A stretch of 64,000 bases of DNA from positions 310,001 to 374,000 of the forward strand of contig NC_012866.1 in NCBI RefSeq assembly GCF_000026945.1, written 5' to 3'. Made by a program: the position numbers and the translations under genes. The DNA comes from Candida dubliniensis CD36. Taxonomy: Eukaryota > Ascomycota > Pichiomycetes > Serinales > Debaryomycetaceae. Each line of letters starts with the position of its first letter. Position 1 is the stretch's first letter. A model generated the notes under the pieces. That model was not told the DNA's origin and made no database searches. It saw only the letters and a list, made by a program, of their open reading frames with translations. Shown piece by piece: positions 1 to 9,749 of this stretch.

Positions 1-401
1 AAATTATCTTGTTGTTTATTCTTTTCTAGTTGTAAGAAATTGTTCAATGTTGGAAAAAAAAAATTTTCATTTTCATGCCTTCTTACTTTTTTTTTATTTT
101 TTTTTGTTTTTTTTTTTCACTCTACAAAAAATTTGTGCGTGTCTTGTGATCAAAAAAAAAAAAAAGATGTCTTTTGGTTTACACACATACAAACAAACAC
201 GACTTTTGAAAAGGAGGGGAGATAATATAGGACAGAAACAGTTGTATGAAGAAGAGTAAGAATATAGGACTATATAAATAAATAATGGTGCTCCTCGGGT
301 GGCAATGTTAAGTACACCTCTTAATAACAGTAACATGTTAACCAAGAAATATAAGTCATACTTTGTCATATTCTCATGACATTTATTTCTTCATTTAATA
401 A

Positions 402-434
<33 letters not shown>

Positions 435-554
435 CTATCAATTTCAACTTAAAATAGTAGATGAATATAATTACATAGACTATTGATACCAATATTTTAT
501 CTAATATAAATACAATATAACCATGATTCTTCTTGTAAACAGGGTTTTTGGCAG
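1..554. other. Gene-free left edge
   Basis: No supportable gene. The stretch has long T and A homopolymers and a pure TA dinucleotide run at about 408-434. It contains the 3' flank of the minus-strand gene that ends at 555. The short overlapping frames here are low-complexity F/K runs from poly-T and are not coding-like. Confidence 0.7.
408..434. repeat. (TA)n microsatellite
   Basis: About 13 uninterrupted TA units, downstream of the minus-strand gene ending at 555. A simple repeat of the kind common in Candida intergenic DNA, likely length-polymorphic between strains. Confidence 0.85.
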
Positions 555-3500
555 TTAATTATTATCATTCGTGGTTTGTTTATTTTTATTATTATTATTA
601 TTATTACCAATAACTTCATTCAATCGTTGAATTTCTAATTCTAATTCTTTAAATCTCTTTTTAGCTTCTTGATCTTCTAAAATTCTTCGTTCTCTTTCTG
701 CTTTCCATTTATTTCTTAAATCATTCATTCTTAATTTAGATAATGGATCATTATTATTGATATTCCCATATTCATCACCATCATTGGTATTAACACTAGT
801 ATTTTGCTGATGCTGCTGTTGTTGTTGTTGTTGTTCTAATTCTGATTTCAATGATTCATTTTCTTTAATCAATTTATTCAATTTATCATTTAATTTATTA
901 TATTTAACTTTAATTGAATCATCATTTTCTTTTAATAATAATTTTATATGATCATTAATTAATATATCAGTAGCTCTAATAAAATATTCAAAAATTGATT
1001 TATGTTTATCTCTAATATATGTAATATTTTCAAGAATATCAATAGATTTCCCATTAATATTCCCATTATTATTATTAATATCATTTATATGATTTAATAA
1101 TTTTTCATATTTCATTTTAGGATCATATAAAGATTTATCATCAGCAATCTTATTATAACTTTCAATTAATCTTTTAAATTGATTGGTATCATATAATAAT
1201 AAATCTTTATATTGATATTCTAAAATTGAAATCTTTTTAACTCCCAATTCAATATTATTACTGCTATTGTTATCATTTGTTGTATTAGTATTAGTATTGG
1301 TATTGGTATTTACTGTGGTTGTTGTTGCTGATGATGATGATATCGAAGAAACTCTTGCATGTGTGGGGGCTGATGCTAATGGAGGAACCGTTTGTTGTTG
1401 TGTTATTGGTGGTATTGGTGAAGACTGGACATTATTTTCAGTTCTTGTTCTATCAATTGTCATTAGATCAGTTAATTTATTAACTTTCAATTGTAATGCT
1501 TCATTATCTTTTTTCAATGAATCAACAGTATATGACATTTGTATTCTTTCAGTATTATATTTACGTTGTTTATCTAATGATAAATTCAATTCAGTTTGTA
1601 ATTTATTATTTAACCCCATTTGATTTCTTAATTCAATTGATTTCTCTTGTAATTTTGTTGTTAAATTATTGATTTTCTCCAGTGTTGAACTATTCAAAAG
1701 TTTATAATCATTATTCACTTGATTTAATTCATCATTGATTCTACTATAAGATGTTTGTAATTGTAAATAATCATTCACTAAATTCAATTCATTTAATGAA
1801 CTATTGCGATGATTATTATACGACGAATAAGACGATCTGTTATTGTTGTTGTTATTGTTAGTAGTAGTAGTAGTAGTGGTGATATCGGAAGGTTGTTTGT
1901 ATTGGTCTAATTCATCTTGTAATATTGCAATACATTTTTCATATTCAATCAACTTTTGTTCAAGTTGTTGGTTGGTTTTATTAAATTCATCTTGGTTCTT
2001 ATCATTTTCTTTCTCATTTAATGATTGACGTAATTGATTAAATTTATTAGACATGATTTGAAAATTATTTTTAATTCGAACCGATTCATTTATTTGTTCA
2101 ACCAATTGGTTTTGTAATTCATTCTTGTTTGCCTTATAACTTTCACAAGTTAATTCTAATTCATCAACAGTTTTAATCAAATCTTCAATAATATGAATAT
2201 ATCCTTCCAAATCATTTTTATTAGTGGCAGCGTTGTTGTTGGAATTAATACCACCATATTCAGATGATGTATATGGAGGAGTAAATAATTCTGGTTGTTT
2301 ATTATATTGACGCAGTTGATCCAATCTAGTCATTAATTCTAATTTTAAAACATTTAATTTAACTTCTAATGGTGCCGATATGGATTGTTGTAAAGTTTCT
2401 TTACCAGGACTAGTGGTATTACCATTTCCTGAAAAAGTATTCTTATCATATTCATTAATTAAAATATAAATTAACTCATCAACGGAATAATTGATTAAAT
2501 TAATTCTTGATTCATAATTAGAAATTTGTAAATCCTTATCATTGATTTCCTTATTGGCAATTTCTATGTTGTTATACAATTGTTTATTTAATTCAACTGC
2601 TTCATCTAATTCTATTTGTAAATTTTGATGTTGAATTTCCAAGGTTGAGGTTTGCGATAATGAGGTTGATAATGGGTTGTTTTCGTTGTTGTTGTTGTTA
2701 TTGTTATTGCTGTTGTTATTATTATTCCTGTTTAATAATGTGTGAAATTCATGAGGATCAAGATTATTTCTATCAATTAATTCTTGTAAAAAATTCTTCA
2801 TTAATTTCAATTGAATTTTATAATTAACTATTCGTTTATTCAATTCTTCTTCTCTTGATTTGGTAGTTGTAGCAATATTATTAGTATTATTTGTAATCAT
2901 ATCTCTACTACCATTAGTAGGACTATTATTATTATTAAATTTCAAATTGGGTTTATTTTGAAACAACAGCCGTGGGGTTGTTTCAGGACTACCACGCAAC
3001 GCAGGGCGGAACTGTCTCCATGGGGATATGTTTTTCGGTTTTATTCTACTTGGAGTCAAATTATCAATTGTTATAATATCATCATTAGATATATCACTGT
3101 TGTTTTTGTTGTTGTTGTTGTTGTTGTTGTCATTGTTGTTGCCAACAGAGTCTGTTGATAATCTCATCTCATTTAAACTCTTATGTAAATTAGATATATT
3201 AATATCTACTTGAGAAGAATAAGAATCTCTAATTGTCAATGATGGTGATGATGTACCTTGTGGCCTAATTACATCATCGAGGGGTGAATGTGGACGTGAA
3301 ATAAAGGGACTAGATGATAAAGTATCTGGTTGGTTTTCTTGTTGAACTTCTTGTTGTGTTATTTGTTCCATTTCTTCTTCTTGGGTATCTGGTTTATTAT
3401 CTTCAAGGGGTCCTTCTTTTTGTTGTTGTTGTTGTAATTGAATTGATAAATCTTCAGGTTGTTTAAAAACAATAAGATTATGACTACTATTAGTACTACT

Positions 3501-3575
3501 TTGAGCACCACTTTTATTCAGTAGAATGGATACATTTGAATTATCATTTGATTCATTAATTGATAAATTTGACAT
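555..3575 (-). CDS. SPC72: Coiled-coil spindle-pole / microtubule-organising protein, SPC72/Mto1-like
   Basis: A 1006-residue acidic, Asn/Gln-rich protein that is mostly coiled coil between low-complexity linkers. Seen: an N-terminal disordered part with Ser/Thr-Pro sites (about 85-205). A short helix block at about 240-283 (EEELNKRIVNYKIQLKLMKN followed by FLQELIDRN) resembles the CM1-type gamma-tubulin-complex-binding segment at the same place in yeast Spc72. Further coiled coils follow. A C-terminal block at about 945-987 (LRNKWKAERERRILEDQEAK) resembles the Mto2-binding region of fission-yeast Mto1. Inference: cytoplasmic receptor that recruits gamma-tubulin complexes to the spindle pole body. 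The family call comes from architecture and short motifs, not an alignment, so the name is provisional. Poly-Asn and poly-Gln tracts are encoded by AAT/AAC and CAA repeats and will vary between alleles. Confidence 0.6.
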   Translation of the reverse strand: MSNLSINESNDNSNVSILLNKSGAQSSTNSSHNLIVFKQPEDLSIQLQQQQQKEGPLEDNKPDTQEEEMEQITQQEVQQENQPDTLSSSPFISRPHSPLDDVIRPQGTSSPSLTIRDSYSSQVDINISNLHKSLNEMRLSTDSVGNNNDNNNNNNNKNNSDISNDDIITIDNLTPSRIKPKNISPWRQFRPALRGSPETTPRLLFQNKPNLKFNNNNSPTNGSRDMITNNTNNIATTTKSREEELNKRIVNYKIQLKLMKNFLQELIDRNNLDPHEFHTLLNRNNNNNSNNNNNNNNENNPLSTSLSQTSTLEIQHQNLQIELDEAVELNKQLYNNIEIANKEINDKDLQISNYESRINLINYSVDELIYILINEYDKNTFSGNGNTTSPGKETLQQSISAPLEVKLNVLKLELMTRLDQLRQYNKQPELFTPPYTSSEYGGINSNNNAATNKNDLEGYIHIIEDLIKTVDELELTCESYKANKNELQNQLVEQINESVRIKNNFQIMSNKFNQLRQSLNEKENDKNQDEFNKTNQQLEQKLIEYEKCIAILQDELDQYKQPSDITTTTTTTNNNNNNNRSSYSSYNNHRNSSLNELNLVNDYLQLQTSYSRINDELNQVNNDYKLLNSSTLEKINNLTTKLQEKSIELRNQMGLNNKLQTELNLSLDKQRKYNTERIQMSYTVDSLKKDNEALQLKVNKLTDLMTIDRTRTENNVQSSPIPPITQQQTVPPLASAPTHARVSSISSSSATTTTVNTNTNTNTNTTNDNNSSNNIELGVKKISILEYQYKDLLLYDTNQFKRLIESYNKIADDKSLYDPKMKYEKLLNHINDINNNNGNINGKSIDILENITYIRDKHKSIFEYFIRATDILINDHIKLLLKENDDSIKVKYNKLNDKLNKLIKENESLKSELEQQQQQQQHQQNTSVNTNDGDEYGNINNNDPLSKLRMNDLRNKWKAERERRILEDQEAKKRFKELELEIQRLNEVIGNNNNNNKNKQTTNDNN

Positions 3576-4015
3576 GAAAAAAAAGAAAAAAAAAAATTTT
3601 TTTGAAGGTATTGATAGTGTTTCAAAAATGATTCAAATATAAATAAATATAAATATAAGATTGGTTGTCTATTCCACAAATAGATGTTTGGTTTGATATG
3701 ATTTGATTTGGTTGTTACTTCTACTATCAAATAATTTGTTTACTTTTTTACACGTTCAGAAAATATTTTTTTTTTTTTTTTCTTTTTTGAGACTTTCTTG
3801 TTCAAGGGACCACGACACACATATTCACATATTCACTCACTCATACCACTTATACAATTAACATTCAAACACTCAAACACTCAAACAATTTTGAAACAAC
3901 AAATTTAATAGTTTGTATTTCTATTTAATTGTATCTAGTTAGTTAATAATAATTCACGTTCTTTCTTTCTTTCTTTCTTTCTTTCACCCAAACAAATTGA
4001 AACCTATATATTCCA
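3576..4015. promoter_or_regulatory. Intergenic region: promoter of the SPC72-like gene, 3' flank of PRE10
   Basis: 440 bp without a gene, between two minus-strand genes. It must hold the terminator of PRE10 and the promoter and leader of the SPC72-like gene. It contains T-rich tracts at about 3765-3787 and a TTTC repeat. No specific factor site stands out. Confidence 0.6.
3959..3985. repeat. (TTTC)n microsatellite
   Basis: Six to seven tandem TTTC units, about 30 bp beyond the PRE10 stop codon. A polypyrimidine simple repeat in 3' flanking DNA. Confidence 0.8.
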
Positions 4016-4946
4016 TTATGAAGCCATTTCTTCATCACCAGCTTCTTCTCCTTCATCTTCTTCATCTTCTTCTTCCTCTTCTTCAGCAAGTTTTCTAGCT
4101 TGTTCTAATAAATCATCAGGAATGCATTGATGTTTACCTCCAGTATGTTGTTTACTACACCAAGAAATTTCCAATTCATAATCTTTATCTTTATTATCTT
4201 CATGACTCAAATGAATAATTCTTGCGGCATGATTTATTGCTTCTAAACATGTCAATTCTTCATAATTCAATTTCTCTAATTCGGATTTCGCAATTTGTCG
4301 ACCTTTACCAGTGGCAGCACCATTATATCCCCAATAACTACCACTAGGTTCAATCATATACAAATATGATTCACCATCTTCATTATCTACTCCACCAATG
4401 ATAGATACTATACCAAATGGACGAACAGAATTGTAACAAGTATAATTTTGGACATAAATACCCATTCTATCCATTAAATTAGGTATTGACATAACAGTTT
4501 TGAAAATTGATTTGAATGATTGACATTCATCACGACATCTATTGACAAAATGACGTCCATCAGGTAATAAACCAGAATAAACTACCCCGATATTTCTATC
4601 GACGGTTTGAATTCGTTTATTTTTCTTGGGGATTAATAATTTCGATTGAATGATTTTTTCCACCGCTAATACTATTCCATCTTTACATTTAATACCAATT
4701 GAAGTACCACCATTTTCAACAGCTTTCATAGCATATTCAACTTGAAAATTTCTTCCATCTATAAATTAATGACCATTGTTAGTATATTTTTTCAATGCAT
4801 GTGGAATGAAGAAGTTATTGGGTGTTACATACCTGGAGAGAAAACACTATTGGATAAATCGTAACCAGTACCAATTGAAGTCTAATAAATGGGTTAGTAT
4901 AAATAAACAGTTTATTATGATCAGTTGTAGTGAATTGACATACCAT
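4016..4946 (-). CDS. PRE10: 20S proteasome alpha-7 subunit, three coding exons
   Basis: Proteasome alpha ring subunit. Coding exons on the minus strand are 4946-4944 (only the ATG), 4881-4833 and 4758-4016, giving 264 residues. The longest single frame starts at an internal Met and lacks the first 27 residues. Splicing restores the N-terminus MTSIGTGYDLSNSVFSPDGR, then NFQVEYAMKAVENGG, the conserved alpha-subunit head (YDxxxxxFSPxGRxxQVEYA) of the gate region. The body keeps Pre10-type segments (YSGLLPDGRH, YNSVRPFG, EPSGSYWGYNG, ATGKGR, HEDNKDKDYELEISWCS). The tail is a long Glu/Asp run, as in yeast Pre10. Both introns have GTATGT donors, TACTAAC branch points (complement of 4893-4899 and 4778-4784) and TAG acceptors. 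The frame closes exactly (795 nt). Confidence 0.96.
4759..4832 (-). other. PRE10 intron 2
   Basis: 74-nt intron with a GTATGT donor at 4832, a TACTAAC branch point (complement of 4778-4784) and a TTTATAG acceptor ending at 4759. It splits the Asp codon of the conserved SPDGR motif, which is rebuilt exactly on splicing. Confidence 0.93.
4882..4943 (-). other. PRE10 intron 1, directly after the start codon
   Basis: 62-nt intron. The donor GTATGT begins at 4943 on the minus strand, immediately after the ATG. The branch point TACTAAC is the complement of 4893-4899, and the acceptor TTAG ends at 4882. The first coding exon is therefore the three bases of the start codon plus the 5' leader. Confidence 0.92.
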
Positions 4947-5017
4947 GATATAGATAGATAGTTAGTTATAAAATTGTTGTAATGATTAGAAAGAAGTAAG
5001 TAAAAAGTTTGTTGATA

Positions 5018-5024
5018 TTGCCAC
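5018..5024 (-). promoter_or_regulatory. PACE-like (Rpn4-type) element upstream of PRE10
   Basis: The minus strand reads AGTGGCAAT, sharing the core GTGGCAA with the yeast proteasome element GGTGGCAAA. It lies about 75 bp upstream of the PRE10 start codon. It is a short match, so the call is weak, but a proteasome gene is where such a site is expected. Confidence 0.35.
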
Positions 5025-5220
5025 TGAGATATTTTTCAAAGGAATTTTTTTTTTTTTTTTTTTTGCTTGGTTGGTTGATTGAGTTGGGTTTGTTGATTCA
5101 TTTTCTCTGTCTCATACTCTCTTTTTCTCCTAAACACTAACTAAATTACTATTACTACAAATCCCAATTTAACCAATACAGCAACTACCAACTTTAGTAC
5201 TAGATGAAAACTGAATAAAT

Positions 5221-6552
5221 ATGACAGTTCAATTGAAATGGCCCATATTGGGAGTGATTATTCCTTGTGTAATCATTTTTTCATTATCGTATGGATCACA
5301 TTATTTTATTCTTCAACACCATCTAACAATAAAACAACAATTGATTTATGAATTTTATGCAACTATGATATGGATATCTTATTTATTTGCAATATATACC
5401 AATCCAGGAAGAGTCCCAACAAATTATAAACCGTCATCTCCATCTACAAGAATTGAAGAAACCGGCAATGACTCCGAAGGTTTAGGTTTAGAATCTAGAG
5501 AAGATGAAACCCTAATAACAGAAGAACCAATTAGTGGAGATAGATGTGAATGGATAAGATATTGTAAAAAATGTAATAATTATAAACCACCAAGGAGTCA
5601 TCATTGTAAAATTTGTAAACAATGTGTTTTACAAATGGATCATCATTGCCCTTGGACAATGAATTGTGTTGGGAATAATAATTTACCACATTTTATGAGA
5701 TTTCTTGGATGGGTCATATGGGGTACAGGGTATTTAATGATTCAATTAATTAAATTAATTATCAATTATTATGAAAATCTGAATATGCCACATTATTTAT
5801 TCAATAAGACAGAATTAGTAGCAATAATTGTTATTACTCCAATAAATTTGTTTGTTTTTGCCACAATATTGGTGTTGTTTATTCGATGTTTGATTAATAT
5901 ATGTAAGGGGATGACTCAAATAGAAATATGGGAATGGGAAAGATTAGAACTTCAATGGTCGAGTAAAAGATTATGGAGATTAATTCGATTCAATTATAGA
6001 AAGTTACATAATGATAAACCATTTCCTAAATTGAGTACTTGGACTAATACCATCAATAATGGCGATTATGGCGATGATGTTGATGTTGATGATGTTGATG
6101 ATGTTGATGTTGAGTTAACTAATTTATCTTCCAACAATGAGGAACCAATAGTACCACAAAATTTTACTATTGATGATTTGATATTTCCTTATGATTTAGG
6201 AATATGGAAAAATTTAATAAATGCTATGAATTATCCTTATATGTGGTTAATACCATTTGCTAAACCTAAAAGTAATGGATATCAACCAGAAATATCCCAA
6301 GATTATTTACAAGATGATCAATTGAATTTACCTTGGCCTCCTGATGGTATTAGACAACAAGAAATTGAAATTAATGTACTACATCAACAGCATAGCCAGG
6401 GTAACGAAGAAGATGAAGAACTACGTAGTATCAGGAATTATCAAGAATTGAGAAGAAGATTAGATCCTAGATTGAATGTTAAACGTACAGATTTTGTCAA
6501 TGATATGGGAGAAGGATTAACTGATTTTGGTGTTGATGAAGATAGTGATTGA
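5221..6552 (+). CDS. PFA4: DHHC protein S-palmitoyltransferase, Pfa4 type
   Basis: 443-residue ER membrane palmitoyltransferase. The N-terminus (VQLKWPILGVIIPCVI) and the NPGRVPTNYKP segment match yeast Pfa4, which palmitoylates chitin synthase Chs3 for ER exit. Two membrane segments (about 8-30, 42-60) are followed by the Cys-rich domain (about 115-150) with catalytic D140-H141-H142-C143 and the WTMNCVGNNN segment. Two more membrane segments lie at about 160-180 and 200-225, then a TTxE-like TQIE. The C-terminal tail carries the Pfa4-type LPWPPDG segment and ends near GLTDFGVD. Compared with yeast, about 35 acidic residues are inserted between the second membrane segment and the Cys-rich domain, and a GAT/GTT repeat encodes a DVDDVDDV run at about 285-297. 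Confidence 0.95.
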   Translation: MTVQLKWPILGVIIPCVIIFSLSYGSHYFILQHHLTIKQQLIYEFYATMIWISYLFAIYTNPGRVPTNYKPSSPSTRIEETGNDSEGLGLESREDETLITEEPISGDRCEWIRYCKKCNNYKPPRSHHCKICKQCVLQMDHHCPWTMNCVGNNNLPHFMRFLGWVIWGTGYLMIQLIKLIINYYENLNMPHYLFNKTELVAIIVITPINLFVFATILVLFIRCLINICKGMTQIEIWEWERLELQWSSKRLWRLIRFNYRKLHNDKPFPKLSTWTNTINNGDYGDDVDVDDVDDVDVELTNLSSNNEEPIVPQNFTIDDLIFPYDLGIWKNLINAMNYPYMWLIPFAKPKSNGYQPEISQDYLQDDQLNLPWPPDGIRQQEIEINVLHQQHSQGNEEDEELRSIRNYQELRRRLDPRLNVKRTDFVNDMGEGLTDFGVDEDSD

Positions 6553-6819
6553 AAGGGGTTATATAGATGAGATAGGTAGAACTAAAATAGATTGTTGTAA
6601 GAGCCATTTGGTTGTAAATGAAAGACGATTGTAACAGTTCTAAGTCGTGTGAGTGTTAAAACTGAGTCGTGTATTGGTGTACATGTTTGTATGAAACGAG
6701 AAAGACAAAGTGGTCGTGCACAAGACACAAGTCGCGTTAAGTTAGTTAGTTAAGTGGTAGGAGTTTCGGGGCTGGCTGGCTGGTTGGCTCAATTGTTTTA
6801 TATAAAGTACTTGCTATGT

Positions 6820-6825
6820 ACGCGT
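6820..6825. promoter_or_regulatory. MCB-like ACGCGT element
   Basis: Perfect palindromic ACGCGT, the MBF-binding core of G1/S genes, about 445 bp upstream of the gene at 7268. A second copy lies 94 bp further on. The hexamer also occurs in gene-poor parts of this window, so this is only suggestive. Confidence 0.35.
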
Positions 6826-6913
6826 CAAAATAGAATGAAACAAATAAAAGACAATAATAATAGTAATATAGACGACGGTTTGAATGAATAATAAGTAAAT
6901 ACTAATAGTTAGT

Positions 6914-6919
6914 ACGCGT
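6914..6919. promoter_or_regulatory. MCB-like ACGCGT element (second copy)
   Basis: Second perfect ACGCGT, about 350 bp upstream of the start codon at 7268. Paired MCB copies are typical of G1/S-regulated yeast genes. Confidence 0.35.
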
Positions 6920-7267
6920 TTAATAGGAATTGTCTATCTCTTTTAGTGTCTTTTCTATCAGCAGATGGATGGAATATGAAATTTCTTTTTTTTTTTTTTT
7001 TTGCTCTCTCCAAATTCGCAGCATACAAACACACACATCTGGTAGCATCAAGTAGTAAAAAGCAAAATTTCAATCTTGCAGCTCCTGCTGCTCCTCTTCC
7101 TCTTTCCTCCCACACACACACACAAAGTGAACGAAAATTTACTTCTTTTTCTTTTTTTTTTTTTTTATTTCACATCTTTCTTTTTCTTTCTTCTTTTTAT
7201 TTTTCAATCATCTGTATACCCTTCCTCCCCTCTTAAACACAACAAGAAGAATTAGTAGCAAAGCATT

Positions 7268-7909
7268 ATGGATTCTTTTAAATTACCTTCACCTGCTCCT
7301 TCTGGTTCTACTACTAATTATTTCCCCAACAATAAACGCAAGAATAGTTCAACCTTTGATGATAATCAGACTGCCTATAATAATAACCACATTGGTGGTG
7401 GTGCTGATGATGAGCATATAGTGAAAAATCTAACTAAACCTGATCAAATTACTTCAGAAACTGAATGGCCTCAATTCATTCATCCAGATGGTGGTATAAT
7501 AAAAATCACTCCTTGGGGGACATTACGACAATTTATTGATCCTAAAACTAATGAAACAATAACTAAATTCGAAGATTGTAGTTTAGAAGATTATTCCTTC
7601 AAACTGGAATCAATTGAAAAATTATATCAAACTCCTAATACCCCACAATCAATATATCGTACTGCTGGACAAGATAATATAATGAATACCCCTCAGATTG
7701 GTAATAACAATTTAAATAGATTTACAATTAGTCCAGGAACTGAAGCTGAAAGTTATGTTATAGAAGGATATAGACAGCAACAGCTGCAATTCCACCACCG
7801 TGATTGTTTTGTGCCGGAACACGAGAATTATTTTGGAATGACTGATGATACTGCAAAATTAGAAGATGAAATTGATTCAAGTTTCAATATAGATGAAGAA
7901 ATGATATAA
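7268..7909 (+). CDS. Uncharacterised acidic protein, 213 residues
   Basis: I do not recognise this family. The first 60 residues are Ser/Asn-rich and probably disordered. A compact, well-mixed central block at about 65-135 (TEWPQFIHPDGGIIKITPWG and on through LRQFIDPKTNETITKFEDCS) is probably the folded or conserved part. The C-terminus is acidic, ending DSSFNIDEEM. There is no signal peptide or membrane segment. The ATG at 7268 follows a long pyrimidine-rich leader and is the first in frame. Two ACGCGT elements lie upstream. Balanced composition in the central block argues for a real gene. A nuclear or cell-cycle role is only a guess from the promoter. Confidence 0.75.
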   Translation: MDSFKLPSPAPSGSTTNYFPNNKRKNSSTFDDNQTAYNNNHIGGGADDEHIVKNLTKPDQITSETEWPQFIHPDGGIIKITPWGTLRQFIDPKTNETITKFEDCSLEDYSFKLESIEKLYQTPNTPQSIYRTAGQDNIMNTPQIGNNNLNRFTISPGTEAESYVIEGYRQQQLQFHHRDCFVPEHENYFGMTDDTAKLEDEIDSSFNIDEEMI

Positions 7910-8438
7910 TGATGGTATCATTTTTATGCAAAACAACCATATTAGAAGTAGATTGGTTCTTTCTTTTCCCTCAATAGAAGGTAGAATTATGGGTGGGGGG
8001 CCGGTGGAGTTATTAGACTTGTTTGTTTGTTTGTTTGTTTTCCGTTATGTACTATTAAAAAAAGAAAAAGTTTTGTGTGATTATTATATTTCTATGTATC
8101 AATATTGTTCAATATATTCTATATTTATGTGTATATCGGAACAAGGTGGTGAAGAAGGAGATGACTTTTGATATTTGATAAAAGACTAAAGAAGTAACTA
8201 ATACTTTTCTTTTTCTTTTTAGGCGCGCGAGTGTTGGTATTGAAAATTCTCATTTGTCGTCTAAATTCTTTTTGTTTTAACACGACACACACGACACACC
8301 CTGAAACTTTTTCCTAAAAACAAAAACAAACTAAAAAAAAAAAAAAAACATCAACTTATTAATAAACTACTACCCTTGATCTAGTCAAACTCAACAACCA
8401 ACACACATTACCAAACTTGGCTTACAAGTAAGATAGAT
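7910..8438. promoter_or_regulatory. Intergenic region, promoter of the 436-residue gene
   Basis: 529 bp between two plus-strand genes. Features seen are a GGCGCGCG motif at about 8221, a poly-A tract at about 8333-8348 and an A/C-rich leader before 8439. The small frame at 7926-8171 has no coding character. Confidence 0.55.
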
Positions 8439-9749
8439 ATGACTACTGCTACTGCAACAACTACTACTACTACTACTCCTACAATAACCCATCCTACCAC
8501 ATTAATGTCTACATCAGATGGGTTAATTACATTTTCTGATCATATTTTAAATCAAATAGATAATTTACAAAAAGTTGAATATAATAAAAAAGGTAGGAAA
8601 TATCGATTTGTTAATAACACTTTTCAAAGGATTCGTCAAGAAGATAAACATTTAATTATTTATCCTGAAAATTTAAATGAAAAATTATCATTTTATTCAG
8701 CTTTTACAATATTATATAATATTGGTGAAGGAGAAATTTTACAACAATTCCCATCATTTTGTTGTACAATATTAAGTTTAGCATTAGAATTAGAGAAAAA
8801 TAAATGGTATGAAGTTGAAAATTCTTCAATTATTCATTTTAAAAATGCCAAATATGATCCAAGAGATTTAAAAGATTTAGCTGATGATTATATTCAATGT
8901 CATCCAATAGAAAAACATCATATTGAATGGGGGGTTAATTTAATGATTGCTTCAAAATTGAATTTTTTACATACTGATCATCATATTGGCACCAAATTAG
9001 AAGGTTATTATATGAAATATTTTATTGAATCTTATTATGGAGAAGAAGCATTATTATCTCATGATGTATTAGTAGCTTTAAAAAGTTGTGTTCATTGGGG
9101 GAATATAAAGGGGATCTTGTATAAATTATCGGTACCCAATATTAAAATTGATGATGAATTGAAAACATGTTTTGATAATTTCCCTGATCCAATAGAAGAA
9201 TTAAAATTAAATGTTTATGATCGATATCCTAGTGGTACTTCGAAATATTCTTTAATACGTAAAAGTATTGATATTTTAGCCGATTGGGAATTTTCAAAAT
9301 TGATTCCCACTACTACCAAAATTGAATTAGATTGGTTATATAATTTATGTCATGAAATTGAAACCAATCCAATAAAATATCATTTACGGTCGAAAACTAA
9401 AGATTTATGTTCTGATCCAATTAATTTATCAGAATTAAATATGAAATTTGGTCCCGCCATAAATCAATTATTAAATTATATTTCTTTAATTATTAATATT
9501 TTTAATAATACTGGTGGTGAATTTTTATTACAAAATTCAAAAATTCCTAAATTAACTCCAGAATTAATTAATCAAAATTTGAATTTATATAATAAATTAA
9601 TTCATATTAATGAACAAATTGAAATTTATTTATCGAAAAATTGGGATGTTGATGATATAATTATTCGGTTAGATAGTGGTGATTCAAAAAATTCTTTATT
9701 TACTAAAGTAATGGAAATGAGACAAAAATATATCGATGATTATGAATAA
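8439..9749 (+). CDS. Uncharacterised soluble protein, 436 residues
   Basis: I do not recognise the family. After a Thr-rich start (ACT/ACA repeat) the protein is predicted largely helical, with no membrane segment or signal peptide. Notable clusters are FPSFCCTILSLALELEKNKW, a His-rich patch (about 147-180, including HPIEKHHIEWG and HTDHHIG) and an acidic C-terminus with coiled-coil character. A second in-frame ATG at 8505 would skip the Thr-rich repeat and could be the true start. The gene stays open for 1.3 kb with normal composition, so it is surely real. It may be restricted to Candida and relatives. Confidence 0.8.
   Translation: MTTATATTTTTTTPTITHPTTLMSTSDGLITFSDHILNQIDNLQKVEYNKKGRKYRFVNNTFQRIRQEDKHLIIYPENLNEKLSFYSAFTILYNIGEGEILQQFPSFCCTILSLALELEKNKWYEVENSSIIHFKNAKYDPRDLKDLADDYIQCHPIEKHHIEWGVNLMIASKLNFLHTDHHIGTKLEGYYMKYFIESYYGEEALLSHDVLVALKSCVHWGNIKGILYKLSVPNIKIDDELKTCFDNFPDPIEELKLNVYDRYPSGTSKYSLIRKSIDILADWEFSKLIPTTTKIELDWLYNLCHEIETNPIKYHLRSKTKDLCSDPINLSELNMKFGPAINQLLNYISLIINIFNNTGGEFLLQNSKIPKLTPELINQNLNLYNKLIHINEQIEIYLSKNWDVDDIIIRLDSGDSKNSLFTKVMEMRQKYIDDYE

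Larger units (their letters stand above)
6553..7267. promoter_or_regulatory. Intergenic region upstream of the 213-residue gene
   Basis: 715 bp between two plus-strand genes, with PFA4 3' sequence on the left and promoter on the right. It contains two perfect ACGCGT hexamers (6820 and 6914) and long T/C-rich tracts before the next start codon. The small frames inside are poly-T/poly-C artefacts. Confidence 0.6.
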
